Positions 50,344 to 62,556 of a DNA stretch of 64,000 nt are shown here, one piece after another (position 1 is the stretch's first letter; every line of letters begins with the position of its first letter). The stretch is taken from assembly GCF_003323745.1 (NCBI RefSeq), contig NZ_QOIL01000017.1, positions 1 through 64,000 on the forward strand, given 5' to 3'. The notes beneath the pieces were generated by a model. The model had not been told where the DNA came from. It did not search any database and saw only the letters and a program-made list of their open reading frames with translations. Source of the stretch: Sphaerisporangium album. GTDB lineage: Bacteria; Actinomycetota; Actinomycetes; Streptosporangiales; Streptosporangiaceae. The translations under genes were made by a program, and so were the position numbers.

Positions 50344-52532
50344 ACGACCGCACCCTCGGCACACCGAAGACCACCGCCGCCCCGGAAGAGACCACCACAC
50401 CCGAGACGACCACCGCGCCTGAGACGAGCGCCGTACCGGAGGGGGCCACCGCGCCCGAGACAGCCGCACCCGAGAAAACCGCCACACCCGAGGGGGCCAC
50501 CGCGCCCGGAATGGCCGCGAGGGCCGGATCCCGGCCCGGTGGAGGAAGTGCCGGCCGTGAGCTGCTGCCCACCGCCACACCCCGGCGGACCTGGGCCGCC
50601 GTACGAGAGTCGCTGCGTCCTCACCGCGGGGCGGCGGCCGGCGGGTTCGCCGTCATGGTCGCGGCGACCGCGATCGGCCTGCTGACGCAGCCGCTGCTCG
50701 GGCGGGTCGTGGACCTGGTGGCCGAGCGGCGCCCGCCCGGCGCGCTGACCGAGCCCGTGGTGCTGCTGGTGGTGGTCGCGGTCACGCAGGGGCTCGCCAC
50801 GGCGCTCGGTCTCTCACTGGTGTCCCGGCTCGGGGAGACCATGCTGGCCCGGCTGCGTGAGCGGTTCGTCGACCGGGCGCTGCGGCTTCCCCTGGAGCAG
50901 TTGGAACGGGCGGGCTCGGGCGACCTGACCGCCCGCGTCACCGCCGACGTCTCCCGGGTGGCCGAGGCGGTGCGCACCGCTCTGCCCGAACTGGCCCGCT
51001 CGCTGCTGACCATCGTGCTGACCCTCGCCGCGCTGGCCGTGCTCGACTGGCGCTTCCTGGCCGCCGCGCTGGTGGCCGTCCCCGTCCAGCTCCACACCGC
51101 GCGCTGGTACGTCCGCCGCGCCGTCCCGCTGTACGCCGGGCAGCGCGTCGCCGCCGGGGAGATGCAGCAGCAACTGCTCGACACCATCGGCGGCGCCGCC
51201 ACCGTGCGGGCGTTCCGCCTGGAGCGCGAGCACGCGGGGAAGGCCGCCGGGCGGTCGCGGGCCGCGCTCGATCTCACCATGCGCGGCGTCGGGCTGGTGC
51301 TGCGCTTCTACAGCCGCCTGCACATCGCCGAGTACGCGGGCCTGGCGGCGGTGCTGCTGGCCGGGCTCCTGCTCGTGCGCGGCGGGTCGGCCAGCCTCGG
51401 CACGGCGACCGCCGCCGCCCTCTACTTCCACAGCCTGTTCGGCCCGGTCAACTCGGCCCTGGTCCTGATGGACGACGCCCAGGTCGCCGCCGCCGGCCTC
51501 GCCCGCCTCGTCGGCGTCACCGACCTGCCCGTTCCTGAACCGCCCCCGACCCCGCCCACCTCCGAGACGCGGGCGGCCTCCGAGGGAGCGACCTCCCAGG
51601 TGGGGACGGCCCCCGAGGAGCGCGCGGCGTCCCGGGGAGCCATGTCCGAGGCGCCGGCGGCCTCACGGGCGGTCACCTCACAGCCGCCGGCCGCCGAGGG
51701 CGTGGTGGCGGCCGAGGCGGACGTCGCCGTGGAGATCGTCGGCCTCGGTCACGCGTACGAGCCGGGCAGGCCCGTACTTCGCGACGTGGACCTGCGCCTC
51801 GCGCGCGGCGAGCGCGTGGCCCTGATCGGCGCCAGCGGCGCGGGCAAGACGACCCTCGCCAAGCTCGTCGCGGGCGTCCACACCCCGGCCACCGGATCGG
51901 TGCGGCTGCCCGTACCCGAAAGGGACGCCCTGGTTCCCGGACCGGGCACGACCCGACCCGTCGTCGCCCTGGTCACCCAGGAGACGCACGTCTTCGCCGG
52001 GCCGCTGGCCGAGGACCTGCGACTGGCCGGGCCGGACGCCACCGACGAGGAACTGCGCGCGGCGCTCGCCCGGGTCGGCGCGCTCGGCTGGGCCGAGGCG
52101 CTGCCCGAGGGCCTGCTCACGGTCGTCGGCGAGGGCGGCCACCGTCTCACCGCCGCGCAGGTGCAGCAGCTCGCCCTGGCCCGGCTGGTGCTGGCCGACC
52201 CTCCGATCGCGGTGCTCGACGAGGCGACGGCCGAGGCCGGCAGTGCCGGCGCCCGCGTGCTTGAGCGGTCCGCCGAGCGGGCGATCGAGGGCCGAACCGC
52301 CCTGATCGTCGCCCATCGACTCACCCAGGCCGCCACGGCGGACCGCGTCGTCGTCATGGACGGCGGCCGGATCGTCGAGAGCGGCCACCACGACGAGCTG
52401 CGCGCGGCCGGCGGACCCTACGCGGCGCTGTGGAAGGCCTGGTCACAGGCCCGCTCCGAGCTTCCCCCGGCCCCGGCCCACGACTCGGAGGCCCTGTCCG
52501 GCCCGGCGTCCGGCCCTCTCCTCACCCCATGA
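50340..52532 (+). CDS. Siderophore ABC transporter, exporter-fold subunit with catalytic ATP site
   Basis: About 730 residues: a Thr/Pro/Glu-rich N-terminal tail (about 1-65, made of TTAPE-like repeats), six transmembrane helices and an NBD. Walker A GASGAGKTT (near residue 497), Q-loop VTQETHVF, Walker B IAVLDEATAE and H-loop VAHRLTQ are canonical. The signature is degenerate (LTAAQVQQL instead of LSGGQ). It is the complement of the preceding subunit, so together they form one complete and one dead ATP site. The linker before the NBD is also low-complexity (about 400-460). Confidence 0.87.
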   Translation: MNDRTLGTPKTTAAPEETTTPETTTAPETSAVPEGATAPETAAPEKTATPEGATAPGMAARAGSRPGGGSAGRELLPTATPRRTWAAVRESLRPHRGAAAGGFAVMVAATAIGLLTQPLLGRVVDLVAERRPPGALTEPVVLLVVVAVTQGLATALGLSLVSRLGETMLARLRERFVDRALRLPLEQLERAGSGDLTARVTADVSRVAEAVRTALPELARSLLTIVLTLAALAVLDWRFLAAALVAVPVQLHTARWYVRRAVPLYAGQRVAAGEMQQQLLDTIGGAATVRAFRLEREHAGKAAGRSRAALDLTMRGVGLVLRFYSRLHIAEYAGLAAVLLAGLLLVRGGSASLGTATAAALYFHSLFGPVNSALVLMDDAQVAAAGLARLVGVTDLPVPEPPPTPPTSETRAASEGATSQVGTAPEERAASRGAMSEAPAASRAVTSQPPAAEGVVAAEADVAVEIVGLGHAYEPGRPVLRDVDLRLARGERVALIGASGAGKTTLAKLVAGVHTPATGSVRLPVPERDALVPGPGTTRPVVALVTQETHVFAGPLAEDLRLAGPDATDEELRAALARVGALGWAEALPEGLLTVVGEGGHRLTAAQVQQLALARLVLADPPIAVLDEATAEAGSAGARVLERSAERAIEGRTALIVAHRLTQAATADRVVVMDGGRIVESGHHDELRAAGGPYAALWKAWSQARSELPPAPAHDSEALSGPASGPLLTP

Positions 52533-52567
52533 TCCCGCACCACCTGTCCGACACGAAGGAACAACCG

Positions 52568-53680
<1,113 letters not shown>

Positions 53681-53796
53681 CCGGGGCCCGCACCCGACGC
53701 CGCCACCACGGCGCCCGACCTCCCCAGTGATGCCCCCGATCCGGGCTCACGGCTCGACGGCGACGGCGGGCTTCCCAGGCGGAAGGGCGGATACGA

Positions 53797-53838
53797 AAGG
53801 CGTGGCCGCCGGACCTGTCCTGGTCCGGCGGCCACGCC
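53797..53838. terminator. Bidirectional 18-bp hairpin terminator
   Basis: Perfect 18-bp stem beginning AGGCGTGGCCGCCGGACC with a 6-base loop, between the convergent siderophore-transport operon and mbtH. Confidence 0.75.
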
Positions 53839-53883
53839 TCTGTCGTGTGCCCGTCGTGGGTCGGTGATGAGCGGTTCCGCCGG

Positions 53884-54093
53884 TCATCCGCCCTGGCGGT
53901 CGATGAGGCTCTTGGGGCGCATGTCGGTCCAGTTGCTCTCGATGTAGTCCAGGCACTCCTGGCGGGGGCCGGGGCCGTGGACGAGCGTCCAGCCCGCCGG
54001 GATCTCCGCGAACTCCGGCCAGAGGCTGTGCTGGTTCTCACCGTTGACGAGCACCGAGTAGACGCCGTCGGGGTTCTCGAAGGGGTTGGTCAC
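53884..54093 (-). CDS. mbtH: MbtH-like protein
   Basis: 69-residue activator of NRPS adenylation domains. It shows the family pattern: [29 protein letters not shown], and the closing [11 protein letters not shown]. The three conserved tryptophans are present. GTG 54093 has GAGGAG 6 bases upstream. It lies downstream of the NRPS on the same strand, separated by 342 bases that contain the 15-bp tandem repeat. It is expected to bind one or more A domains of that NRPS. Confidence 0.95.
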   Translation of the reverse strand: MTNPFENPDGVYSVLVNGENQHSLWPEFAEIPAGWTLVHGPGPRQECLDYIESNWTDMRPKSLIDRQGG

Positions 54094-54153
54094 TTTCTTC
54101 TCCTCTTGTCGGGATCGGCCGGGCTCATGGCCGCGTGTTCCAAAGGCGTTCTT

Positions 54154-54348
54154 CGCGGTCACGCTGTTCGCGGTTCGGTCGTTGGCGGTTCGGTCGTTCG
54201 CGGTTCGGTCGTTGGCGGTTCGGTCGTTCGCGGTTCGGTCGTTGGCGGTTCGGTCGTTCGTGGTTCGGTCGTTCGTGGTTCGGTCGTTCGTGGTTCGGTC
54301 GTTCGTGGTCAGGGCGTTCGTGGTCAGGGCGTTCGCGGCCTGATCCTT
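54154..54348. repeat. 15-bp tandem repeat (about 13 units) between NRPS and mbtH
   Basis: Thirteen consecutive 15-base units, type CGCGGTTCGGTCGTT. Units 2-10 (54169-54303) differ mainly at two positions (C/G at base 1, C/T at base 3). Units 11-12 carry a shared variant (CAGGG), and the first and last are degenerate. In places C-start and G-start units alternate, suggesting duplication of a 30-base pair. It fills most of the 342-base gap between the NRPS stop and mbtH. Function unknown. Confidence 0.9.
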
Positions 54349-54435
54349 CGTGCCGCGGTTGTTCTCGGGCGGCGGGCCCGATGTCGGTGGTGCGGTGATG
54401 CCGGCGAGATGGATCTCATTGTCGTGTGCGCCGGG

Positions 54436-57400
54436 TCAGCGCCGGGTGTCGATCGTCTCGGCGCGGCCGACCACCGCGCGTAGCACCTGGAACCAGGTAC
54501 CGGCGAGGTCCGCGACCGCCTCCTCGGTCAGCAGTTCGGCGGCGAAGGACCACTGGGCGGTGAGCACCGGGCCGCCGGAGCGATCTTCGGTCAGGGCGTT
54601 GACCGTCAGGGGATGGGACAGCGGCATGCCCGGGTCGGCGTCGAGGTCGCCGGGCTCCTCCTCGGGCGCGTACGACCAGTCGGCTGCCTCGAAGCCACCG
54701 AAGCGTCCGAGGTAGTTGAACTCGATCTGCGCCTCACCGAGGCGGGCGAGCTCGGGCCCGGTCACAGGGTTGAGGTGCCGGAGCAGGCCGTGCCCGAGGC
54801 CCGCCATCGGCAGGGACGCGAGCCGCGCCTTGATCCGCTCCACGGCCTCGTCGAGGGCCGGTCCGCCCGCGAGCGCGTCGTCCAGGTCGACGGCGCCCGG
54901 GTCCAGCAGCACCGGGACGACGCTGGTGAACCAGCCGACCGTACGCGACAGGTCCGCCTCCCCCACCAGCCCTTCCTCACGACCGTGCCCCTCCAGGTCG
55001 ACCAGCACGGCGTACCCGCTCCCGCCGCCGCCCTGCTCCCCCCTGCCCGCGCCGGGACCCCTGTGGCGGGTCTCCTCGGCGCCCAGGCCGGGAACGTCAT
55101 CTCCGGCCTTCCCGGTGCACGGGTCCGAATCGTCCTTTTCATCCCAGGGCCTCGCGAGGCCGCCGGGCGTGCGGCGGCGCCAGTCGGCGACGGCCAGGGC
55201 GAGCGCGGTGAGGAGTACGTCGTTGACCGTCGCGCCGAAGGCGGCGGGGACGCGACCGAGCAGGCGCTCGGTGACGTCCTCCGGCAACGCGCGTGACAGG
55301 TACTTCGCGGTGGCCACGAGGTCGCGCCGCGGGTCCAAGGGACGGGCCAGCGGCAGCGGTTCGCCGCCCTCCAGCATGCGCGTCCACATCGGCAGCTCGG
55401 CCTCCAGCGCCGGATCCACGGCGCGCTCCCGGAGTCGCTCCGACCAGCGGCGGAACGACGTCTCGACCGGCGGCGGCGAAGGCGTCCCGCCCGCCGCTAC
55501 GTCCCTCCAGGCGGCGGCGAGGTCGGGCAGCAGGACGCGCCAGGACACCCCGTCGACGACCAGGTGGTTGACCATCAGCAGCAGGCGCCCCGGACGGTCG
55601 CGCCCGGCGTCGAACCAGACCGCGCGCACCATGACGCCCGCCTCCGGATCCAGGAGCGAGCGAGCCTGGAGCGCCTGCTCGACGTAGAGCGCCCGCAGCG
55701 CCTCCTCGTCGCCGGACGTCTCGACCCGCACGATCAGGGACGCCGCGTCCACCGTCCCGGGCGCGGCCACCCGCAAGGTCCACAGCCCGCCGTCGTCCTT
55801 GCCGGGGGCCCGTTCGAGGCGGGCTCGCAGCATGTCGTGGCGGTCGACGACGGACTGCAGCACCCGGCGCAGCCCGTCGAGGTCGAGGGAGGCGGGGGTC
55901 AGCACGAACGCGGCCTGGTGGAACCCCGCGATCGGCCCGCCGCGCTCCAGCGTGGCGCGCATGATCGGGGTCAGGGGAACCGTGCCGGTGCCGTCGTCGT
56001 GCGTCGCGGCCGCCGTCTCGGGGCCGGCCATGACGGCGACGGCGGCCAGGGCCGCGACCGTGCGGTGCCGGAACACCTGGCGCGGGCTGAACCGGACGCC
56101 CGCCGCGCGGGCCCGGGCGGCGAACCGGATCGCGACGATACTGTCCCCGCCGGAGGCGAAGAAGTCGTCGTCGGCACCGACCCGCGGCACGCCGAGCACC
56201 TCGGCGAAGACGGCCGCGAGGGCGCGCTCGGCCTCGCCGGAGGGTTCACGCCCGCCCCCGGTGCCATAGTCGGGCGCCGGGAGCGCCCTGCGGTCCAGCT
56301 TGCCGTTGGGCAGCAGCGGAAGCGCGTCGAGGACGACCACCGCCGCGGGGACCATGTAGTCCGGCAGCGCGGCGGCCACGAAGGCACGCAGCTCCGCCGG
56401 ATCGGCGTCGAGACCGGTGACGGGGCCGGTGACGGGGCCGGTGACCGGGGCAGTGACCGGGCCGTCGACCGAGGCAGTGACGGCGACAGGGCCGGTCACA
56501 GGGCCGGGGGCGGGACCGGGGGCGGGAGTCGTGGTGGGGCCGGTGGTAGGGACGACGTAGGCGACCAGGCGGGTGACGTGGTCGTCCTCGCGCGGGGTGA
56601 CGACGACGTGGGCCACCGACGGGTGCCGGTCCAGCACGGCCTCGATCTCGGCGGGCTCGACGCGGAACCCCCGGATCTTCACCTGGTCGTCGGCGCGCCC
56701 GCCGTACTCCAGCCGCCCGTCGCGGGTCCAGCGCGCCAGGTCGCCGGTCCGGTACATGCGCGTGCCGGGCGGGCCGTACGGGTCGGCGGTGAACCGTTCG
56801 GCGGTCTGACCCGGGCGGCGGAGGTACCCCCGGGCCAGGCCCGCACCCGCGAGATACAGCTCTCCCGTGACGCCCGGGGGCACGGGCCGCAGCCGGGCGT
56901 CGAGCACGTAGGCGCGGGCCCCGGCGACCGGACGTCCGACCAGCGGGCGCTCACTGTCGCCGACGCGGGCGACGAGGGCGTCCACGGTGGCCTCGGTGGG
57001 GCCGTAGAGGTTGAACGCCTCGGTGGAGCGGAGGGCGGCCAGTCGCCTCCACAGCGAGTCCGGCACCGCCTCGCCGCCGACCCCGACCACGGCGAGCGGG
57101 CCGTCGCCGTCCGCGAACAGGCCCGCCTCGGCCATCTGCGTGAGGAACGACGGCGTGACCTCGATGAAGTCGATCCCCTCGCGCCGCACGGCCTCGGCGG
57201 CGAGCTCGGCGTCGCGGCGCGTCTCGTCGTCCAGGATGTGCAGGGCGTGCCCGTCCAGCGACCAGAGCTGCGGCTGCCAGGAGGCGTCGAAGGAGAACGA
57301 CCATGCGTGGCCGACGCGCAGGGCCCGGCGGCCGGTGGCGCGCTTGGCCGGGTCGTACAGGGTCGCGCGGTGGCTACGGAAGAGGTTGACGACGCCGCCG

Positions 57401-60400
57401 TGGCAGACCACGACGCCCTTGGGGCGGCCGGTGGAGCCGGAGGTGTAGATGACGTACGCCGGGTGCAGCGGGTCCGGTCCCGTGGCGAGGTCGTCCCCGG
57501 GCAGGGCGGCGAGCAGTGCGGCCGTCTCGGCGGTGTCCAGCCTGACCGTCGGCACCTCCGCGTCCGGCAGCCCGGCGGCGGCCTCTCCGGCGGTGACGGC
57601 GAGCAGGGGCCGGGCGTCGCCGAGCATGGCCCGCACCCGCTCGTCCGGCAGATCCGTGTCGACGGGCAGGTAAGCGGCGCCGGCCTTCATCACGGCGAGG
57701 ATCGCGAGCACGAAGTCGGCCGAGCGGGGCAGCGCGAGGGCGACGACCCGCTCGGGCCCCGCGCCTCGGGCGGCGAGCAGACGGGCGAGCCGGTTGGCGC
57801 GCTCGTTCAGCTCGGCGAACGTCCAGCGGACCGCCCCCGAGACGACGGCGACGGCGTCCGGGGTCGCCGCCGCCTGAGCCTCGAACAGCGCGGGCACCGT
57901 GCCGGGCTCACCGCCGCGCTCGCCACCACGGACGGCGGCCGCGTCACGGGCGGCGGGGAGGGTGGTGTCGTTCCAGGTCGTGAGGATGGTGTCGCGTTCG
58001 GCGGCGCCGAGGACCTCGATGGCGCCGACGGGCAGCCCGGGGTCGGCGGCCACCTGTTCCAGCACGCGCACCAGCCTCTCGGCGAGCCGTTCGACGGTCT
58101 CGTGGTCGAACAGGTCGGCGCTGTACTCGATATAGCCCTCGATGCCCCGGCCCTCGCCCCGCTCGATGAAGTCGAAGCTGAGGTCGAACTTCGCCGACTC
58201 CTGGCCGAGCGGCTCGGGGCGGGCGGCGAGCCCCGGGAACGCCGGGCCCCCGTCGCCGCCGGTCAGGTAGGCGACCATCACCTGGAACAGGGGGTGCCTG
58301 GCCAGCGAGCGGGCGGGGTTCAGCACCTCCACCAGCCGCTCGAACGGCACCTCCTGGTGCTCATAGGCGGCCAGGTCCGCCTCCCTGACGCGGGCCAGCA
58401 GTTCGGCGAAGGTCGGGTCGCCGGACAGGTCGGTGCGCAGCACCAATGTGTTGATGAAGAACCCGACCAGGTCCTCCAGGCGCTCGTCGGCGCGGCCGGA
58501 GATGGGCGCGCCGAGCGGGATGTCGTCCCCCGCGCCGAGCCGGTGCAGCAGCGTCGCCACGGCGGCCTGGGCGACCATGAACATGCTGACGCCGTGCTCG
58601 CGGGCCAGGCGGCGCAGCCCGCGCTCCAGGCCGGGGCCGAGCGACAGGCCGACGGCGCCGCCACGGTGGCTGCTCTCGGCCGGGCGGGGACGGTCCGCGG
58701 GGAGCGCCAGTTCCTCGGGCAGCCCGGCCAGGGCCCGCTTCCAGTAGGCGATCTCGCGAGCCTGGCGGCTCCGCGGGTCGCCGGGGTCTCCGAGCCGGTC
58801 TCGCTGCCAGAGGGTGTAGTCCGCGTACTGCAGCGGGAGCGGCGCCCACGCGGGCGCGCGGCCGTCCAGCCGGGCCCGGTACGCGGCGGCCAGGTCACGC
58901 CACAGCGGCGCGTCGGACCACTCGTCCCCCGCGATGTGATGGACGACCAGCAGCAGCACATGCTCGTCCGGGCCGAGCCGGAACACCCGGGCGCGAAGCG
59001 GCGGCTCCCGGTCGAGCTCGAACCGGTACCCGGCCGCCTCGGCCAGCCGTCCGGGCAGCTCCCCCTCGGTGACAGGCTCGGGCGCGGCGGTGACCCGGAC
59101 GGCTCCGTCCCCGGCGGCGCTGCTCCCGTCCCACTCGCGGCCTGCGGCGACGTGAACACGATCCGACCCGGGGACGCTTCGACCGTCATCAGAGCCCCTG
59201 CCCGCGGACGGCTGGACACGGTCCGACGCGGGGTGTCTCCGGCCGTTGCCGCGCTCGTGGCCGGGGATGGCGCCGATCCGCTCGGGGGTGAGGACGAGCT
59301 GGTACGGGTCGCCGTCCCGCTCGGGGAAGATCGTGCGCAGGCTCTCGTGCCGGACGGCCAGGTCGAGGACGGCCGCCTCCAGCGCCGCCGCGTCCAGGGG
59401 GCCGGTCAGGCGCCAGGCCATGGGGATGTTGTAGGTGTCGCTCGGCCCCTCCAGCCGGTACAGCACCCACAGCCGCCGCTGGGCGAACGACAGCGGAACC
59501 GGGTCCGGCCGTTCCGCGACGGCGGGAACGGACCCCCAACCGCCAGCCTCCCCCAGCCTGCGGGCGAGCCGGGCCACGGTAGGAGACTCGAAGACCTCGC
59601 GCAGGGTGAGCTCGGCGCCGAGTGCCGCGCGCACGCGGCTGACCAGCCGCATCGCCAGCAGCGAGTGCCCGCCGAGCGCGAAGAAGTCGTCCTCGACGCC
59701 GACGTGCCCGGTCCCCAGGACGGCCGCGAACAGCTCGGCCAGGATCTCCTCGCGCGCGTCGCGGGGCCGTCGTCCGGAGAGCGGAGCCGGAGAGCCGGGC
59801 GGAGCGGGCAGCGCGCGGCGATCCAGCTTGCCACCGGCCGACTTCGGCAGCGTGGAAAGCTCGACGTACACCACCGGGACCATGTGCTCGGGCAGCACCT
59901 CCGCGACGTACGCCCGCAACGCACGGTGGTCCAGCACCTCTACTGTGCCGGCCCCGCGGACGACGGCCCCCTCGACGATGCCTCCCTCGGCGCCGACCCC
60001 GGCAGCAGCGGAGGGCGAGTCCGCGCCGAAGGACGAAGCACCGCCGAAAGACGAACCGCTCCCGGAGGACGGACCACCGCTGGAGGGCGATTCGGACACG
60101 ACGCCCCCCGGCGCACCCGAGCCGGACGCCGGGACCACGTAGGCCACGAGGCGGGGGGCGCCAGGGGTGTCCTCGCGGAGGGCGACGGCGGCGTGGGCGA
60201 CGCCGGGGTGGGTCGCGAGGACCGTCTCGATCTCGCCCGGCTCGATGCGAAAGCCGCGCAGCTTGACCTGGTCGTCCGCGCGGCCGAGGAAGACGAGCGT
60301 GCCGTCGGGGCGGCGCCGTGCCAGGTCGCCGGTGCGGTACATGCGCGTGCCGGGCGGCCCGTACGGGTCGGCGACGAACCGCTCGGCGGTCAGCCCGGGA

Positions 60401-62556
60401 CGGCCCAGGTAGCCCCGGGCCAGCCCCTCCCCCGCCAGGTACAGCTCGCCGGCCACACCCGCGGGCACCGGCTGGAGCACCGCGTCAAGCACATGCGCGC
60501 GAATATTGGCGACCGGCGCCGCCCACGAACCCCGTGCCCGACCGGACCTGGGGACGGCCCCGGCGGCGTGGTCGCCCGGCCTGTCCGGCACGGGTACCGG
60601 CCCTGGAAGGTGGTCGCCCGCGTGGCGGCCGTAGGCGTCCACCGTGCACTCGGTCGGGCCGTACAGGTCGTGGACGAGGGTGCCGGGGAGCGCGGTGAGC
60701 CGGTCCCACAGGGCGGCGGGGGCGGCCTCGCCGCCCACCGTGATGACGCCGGGCACGTACCCGCCGGGCGCGAGGAATCCGTGGTGGGTCAATTCCTGCA
60801 CGTAGGTGGGGGTCAGGTCGACGTAGTCCAGACGCTCGTCCTCCACGTAGCGCAGCAGGGCGGCCGGGTCGGTCATCGTGGTCTCGTCGAGGACGTGCAG
60901 CTCGTGCCCGGCCAGCAGCCACAGCAGCGGCTCCCAGGAACCGTCGAAGCCGAACGACGCGGCGTGCAGCGCGCGCAACGTCTCGCGTCCTGAGGCCGAC
61001 CGCGCGGGCTCGATGACGTCCTCGCGCTGCCCGCCGAACAGGTTGCTCAGACCGCCGTGGATCCCGACCACGCCCTTCGGCCTGCCGGTCGACCCGGAGG
61101 TGTAGATGACGTACGCGGCCGCCGACGCCGGCACGCGCTCGCCGGGCAGCGGAGGAACGCCGGGGGCCTCAGGTCGGATCGCGCCGGAGAGCGGCACGCC
61201 CCGGCGCCGGTCCCGACGTGCGTCCCGGCGCCGGTCGGAGAGCGCGTCTGCGATCGTGTCCGGGAGTGGGGCGGGGAGCGCGTCCGGGAGTGGGGCCGGG
61301 AGGGCGTCGGGCGTGCCGAGGGGCAGGGTCGGTGTGGCGGAGGGCAGGGCCGGGGTGAGGGTGGGGCTGGTGAGGACGACGGCGGGGGCGGCGTCGTCCA
61401 GCATGTACGCCAGCCGCTCGGCCGGGTACCCCGGGTCCAGCGGCAGGTAGGCGGCGCCGGTCGCGAGCACGCCGAGGATCGCGGGCACCATCTCGGCCCG
61501 GGGAAGGGCCAGCCCGACGACGTCCCCCTCGCCCACCCCGCGCCACAGCAGCAGCCCGGCGATGCCGTTCACCTTGGCGGACAGCTCGGCGAAGGTCAGC
61601 CTGCGGCCCCCGGCGACCAGGGCCACCCGCTCGCCGTACGCGCGGACGGTGTCGGCGAAGATCGCGGGCACGGTACGCGGCTCGACGGGCCGGGCGGTGT
61701 CGTTCCAGGCGCCGAGGGCGTCGCGGCGTTCCTCCTCGGTGAGGATCGGCAGCGCGCCGACGCGCCGATCAGGGTCGGCGGCGAGCAGGCCGCACACCGC
61801 GACGGTCCGCTCCAGCAGCGTGCGCGCGGTCGCCTCGTCGGCGAGGTCGGCGGCGTACTCCAGCAGGACGACGACGCGGTCCTCGCCGGTGTGGTCGACG
61901 AACGTGAAGTCGAGGTCGAACTTGGCCGTCTCGACGCGGGCCGGCAGCCATTCGGTGGGCATGCCGAGCACGTCGGGGTCGCCGTCGGGGCGGTGGTGGT
62001 AGCCGAGCATGACCTGGAAGAGCGGGTTGCGTCCGGGCACGCGCGGCGGGTTGACGGCCTCGACGATCCGCTCGAACGGCAGGTCCTGGTGTTCGAAGGC
62101 GGCGAGGTCCGCCTCCTTCACGCGCGCCAGCAGCTCGGCGAAGGTCGGGTCGCCGGACAGGTCGGCGCGCAGCACCAGCGTGTTCACGAAGAAGCCCACC
62201 AGGTCGTCCAGCGCGGTGTCCGTGCGTCCGGCGATCGGGGAGCCGAGCACGATGTCGGTGCCCGCGCCCATCCGATGCAGCAGGACGGCGACGACGGCCT
62301 GGAACAGCATGAACATGCTGGTCCCGGTCTCGGCGGACAGGGCGCGCAGCGCGCGGGCGGTGCCGGCCGGCAGCTCGGCGCGCACGGTGCCGCCCCGGCC
62401 GGTGGGCTCGGCGGGGCGGGGACGGTCGAGCGGCAGCGCCATCTCCTCGGGCAGACCGCTCAGCGCCGCCGTCCAGAAGGCGAGCTGACGCGCGCCCTCG
62501 GCGGCGGAGTCGGCGGGGTCCGCGGGGTCGCCGAGGAGGCTGCGCTGCCAGAGGGT
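54436..62556 (-). CDS. Siderophore-type NRPS, downstream part: (C)-A-PCP-C-A-PCP-E (after a frameshift)
   Basis: About 2,700 residues of a modular non-ribosomal peptide synthetase. From 5' to 3': rest of C2, A2 ([13 protein letters not shown] near 61,105; FDGSWEP near 60,950), PCP2 (LGGHSLL near 59,670), C3 ([11 protein letters not shown] near 58,930), A3 ([13 protein letters not shown] near 57,440; FDASWQP), PCP3 (SGGDSIV near 56,150) and a terminal epimerisation domain ([11 protein letters not shown] near 55,560). There is no thioesterase, so release needs a partner or another module. A-domain specificity is not assigned. Low-complexity insertions occur in several loops. A missing base near 62,556 separates this frame from the upstream part. 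Confidence 0.88.
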   Translation of the reverse strand, partial: TLWQRSLLGDPADPADSAAEGARQLAFWTAALSGLPEEMALPLDRPRPAEPTGRGGTVRAELPAGTARALRALSAETGTSMFMLFQAVVAVLLHRMGAGTDIVLGSPIAGRTDTALDDLVGFFVNTLVLRADLSGDPTFAELLARVKEADLAAFEHQDLPFERIVEAVNPPRVPGRNPLFQVMLGYHHRPDGDPDVLGMPTEWLPARVETAKFDLDFTFVDHTGEDRVVVLLEYAADLADEATARTLLERTVAVCGLLAADPDRRVGALPILTEEERRDALGAWNDTARPVEPRTVPAIFADTVRAYGERVALVAGGRRLTFAELSAKVNGIAGLLLWRGVGEGDVVGLALPRAEMVPAILGVLATGAAYLPLDPGYPAERLAYMLDDAAPAVVLTSPTLTPALPSATPTLPLGTPDALPAPLPDALPAPLPDTIADALSDRRRDARRDRRRGVPLSGAIRPEAPGVPPLPGERVPASAAAYVIYTSGSTGRPKGVVGIHGGLSNLFGGQREDVIEPARSASGRETLRALHAASFGFDGSWEPLLWLLAGHELHVLDETTMTDPAALLRYVEDERLDYVDLTPTYVQELTHHGFLAPGGYVPGVITVGGEAAPAALWDRLTALPGTLVHDLYGPTECTVDAYGRHAGDHLPGPVPVPDRPGDHAAGAVPRSGRARGSWAAPVANIRAHVLDAVLQPVPAGVAGELYLAGEGLARGYLGRPGLTAERFVADPYGPPGTRMYRTGDLARRRPDGTLVFLGRADDQVKLRGFRIEPGEIETVLATHPGVAHAAVALREDTPGAPRLVAYVVPASGSGAPGGVVSESPSSGGPSSGSGSSFGGASSFGADSPSAAAGVGAEGGIVEGAVVRGAGTVEVLDHRALRAYVAEVLPEHMVPVVYVELSTLPKSAGGKLDRRALPAPPGSPAPLSGRRPRDAREEILAELFAAVLGTGHVGVEDDFFALGGHSLLAMRLVSRVRAALGAELTLREVFESPTVARLARRLGEAGGWGSVPAVAERPDPVPLSFAQRRLWVLYRLEGPSDTYNIPMAWRLTGPLDAAALEAAVLDLAVRHESLRTIFPERDGDPYQLVLTPERIGAIPGHERGNGRRHPASDRVQPSAGRGSDDGRSVPGSDRVHVAAGREWDGSSAAGDGAVRVTAAPEPVTEGELPGRLAEAAGYRFELDREPPLRARVFRLGPDEHVLLLVVHHIAGDEWSDAPLWRDLAAAYRARLDGRAPAWAPLPLQYADYTLWQRDRLGDPGDPRSRQAREIAYWKRALAGLPEELALPADRPRPAESSHRGGAVGLSLGPGLERGLRRLAREHGVSMFMVAQAAVATLLHRLGAGDDIPLGAPISGRADERLEDLVGFFINTLVLRTDLSGDPTFAELLARVREADLAAYEHQEVPFERLVEVLNPARSLARHPLFQVMVAYLTGGDGGPAFPGLAARPEPLGQESAKFDLSFDFIERGEGRGIEGYIEYSADLFDHETVERLAERLVRVLEQVAADPGLPVGAIEVLGAAERDTILTTWNDTTLPAARDAAAVRGGERGGEPGTVPALFEAQAAATPDAVAVVSGAVRWTFAELNERANRLARLLAARGAGPERVVALALPRSADFVLAILAVMKAGAAYLPVDTDLPDERVRAMLGDARPLLAVTAGEAAAGLPDAEVPTVRLDTAETAALLAALPGDDLATGPDPLHPAYVIYTSGSTGRPKGVVVCHGGVVNLFRSHRATLYDPAKRATGRRALRVGHAWSFSFDASWQPQLWSLDGHALHILDDETRRDAELAAEAVRREGIDFIEVTPSFLTQMAEAGLFADGDGPLAVVGVGGEAVPDSLWRRLAALRSTEAFNLYGPTEATVDALVARVGDSERPLVGRPVAGARAYVLDARLRPVPPGVTGELYLAGAGLARGYLRRPGQTAERFTADPYGPPGTRMYRTGDLARWTRDGRLEYGGRADDQVKIRGFRVEPAEIEAVLDRHPSVAHVVVTPREDDHVTRLVAYVVPTTGPTTTPAPGPAPGPVTGPVAVTASVDGPVTAPVTGPVTGPVTGLDADPAELRAFVAAALPDYMVPAAVVVLDALPLLPNGKLDRRALPAPDYGTGGGREPSGEAERALAAVFAEVLGVPRVGADDDFFASGGDSIVAIRFAARARAAGVRFSPRQVFRHRTVAALAAVAVMAGPETAAATHDDGTGTVPLTPIMRATLERGGPIAGFHQAAFVLTPASLDLDGLRRVLQSVVDRHDMLRARLERAPGKDDGGLWTLRVAAPGTVDAASLIVRVETSGDEEALRALYVEQALQARSLLDPEAGVMVRAVWFDAGRDRPGRLLLMVNHLVVDGVSWRVLLPDLAAAWRDVAAGGTPSPPPVETSFRRWSERLRERAVDPALEAELPMWTRMLEGGEPLPLARPLDPRRDLVATAKYLSRALPEDVTERLLGRVPAAFGATVNDVLLTALALAVADWRRRTPGGLARPWDEKDDSDPCTGKAGDDVPGLGAEETRHRGPGAGRGEQGGGGSGYAVLVDLEGHGREEGLVGEADLSRTVGWFTSVVPVLLDPGAVDLDDALAGGPALDEAVERIKARLASLPMAGLGHGLLRHLNPVTGPELARLGEAQIEFNYLGRFGGFEAADWSYAPEEEPGDLDADPGMPLSHPLTVNALTEDRSGGPVLTAQWSFAAELLTEEAVADLAGTWFQVLRAVVGRAETIDTRR

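Noticed and set aside
54086-54343. Plus-strand frame with regular [10 protein letters not shown] pentapeptides, resembling a pentapeptide-repeat protein
   Set aside because: It is the translation of the 15-bp tandem repeat. Because 15 is a multiple of three the repeat gives periodic peptides in whichever frame is read. The frame is antisense to mbtH at its start and has no ribosome binding site.
54154-54348. CRISPR array
   Set aside because: Units are 15 bases, contiguous and without unique spacers; no cas genes nearby.
55564-60993. 1,800-codon plus-strand open frame opposite the NRPS
   Set aside because: Shadow of the NRPS coding strand; composition is H/G/R/V-rich low complexity and the opposite strand has clear NRPS motifs.
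57000-61000. Amino acid assignment of the two visible A domains
   Set aside because: The A4 region is one residue shorter than reference enzymes (FDGSWEP and FDASWQP), so the pocket alignment is ambiguous and any substrate name would be a guess.
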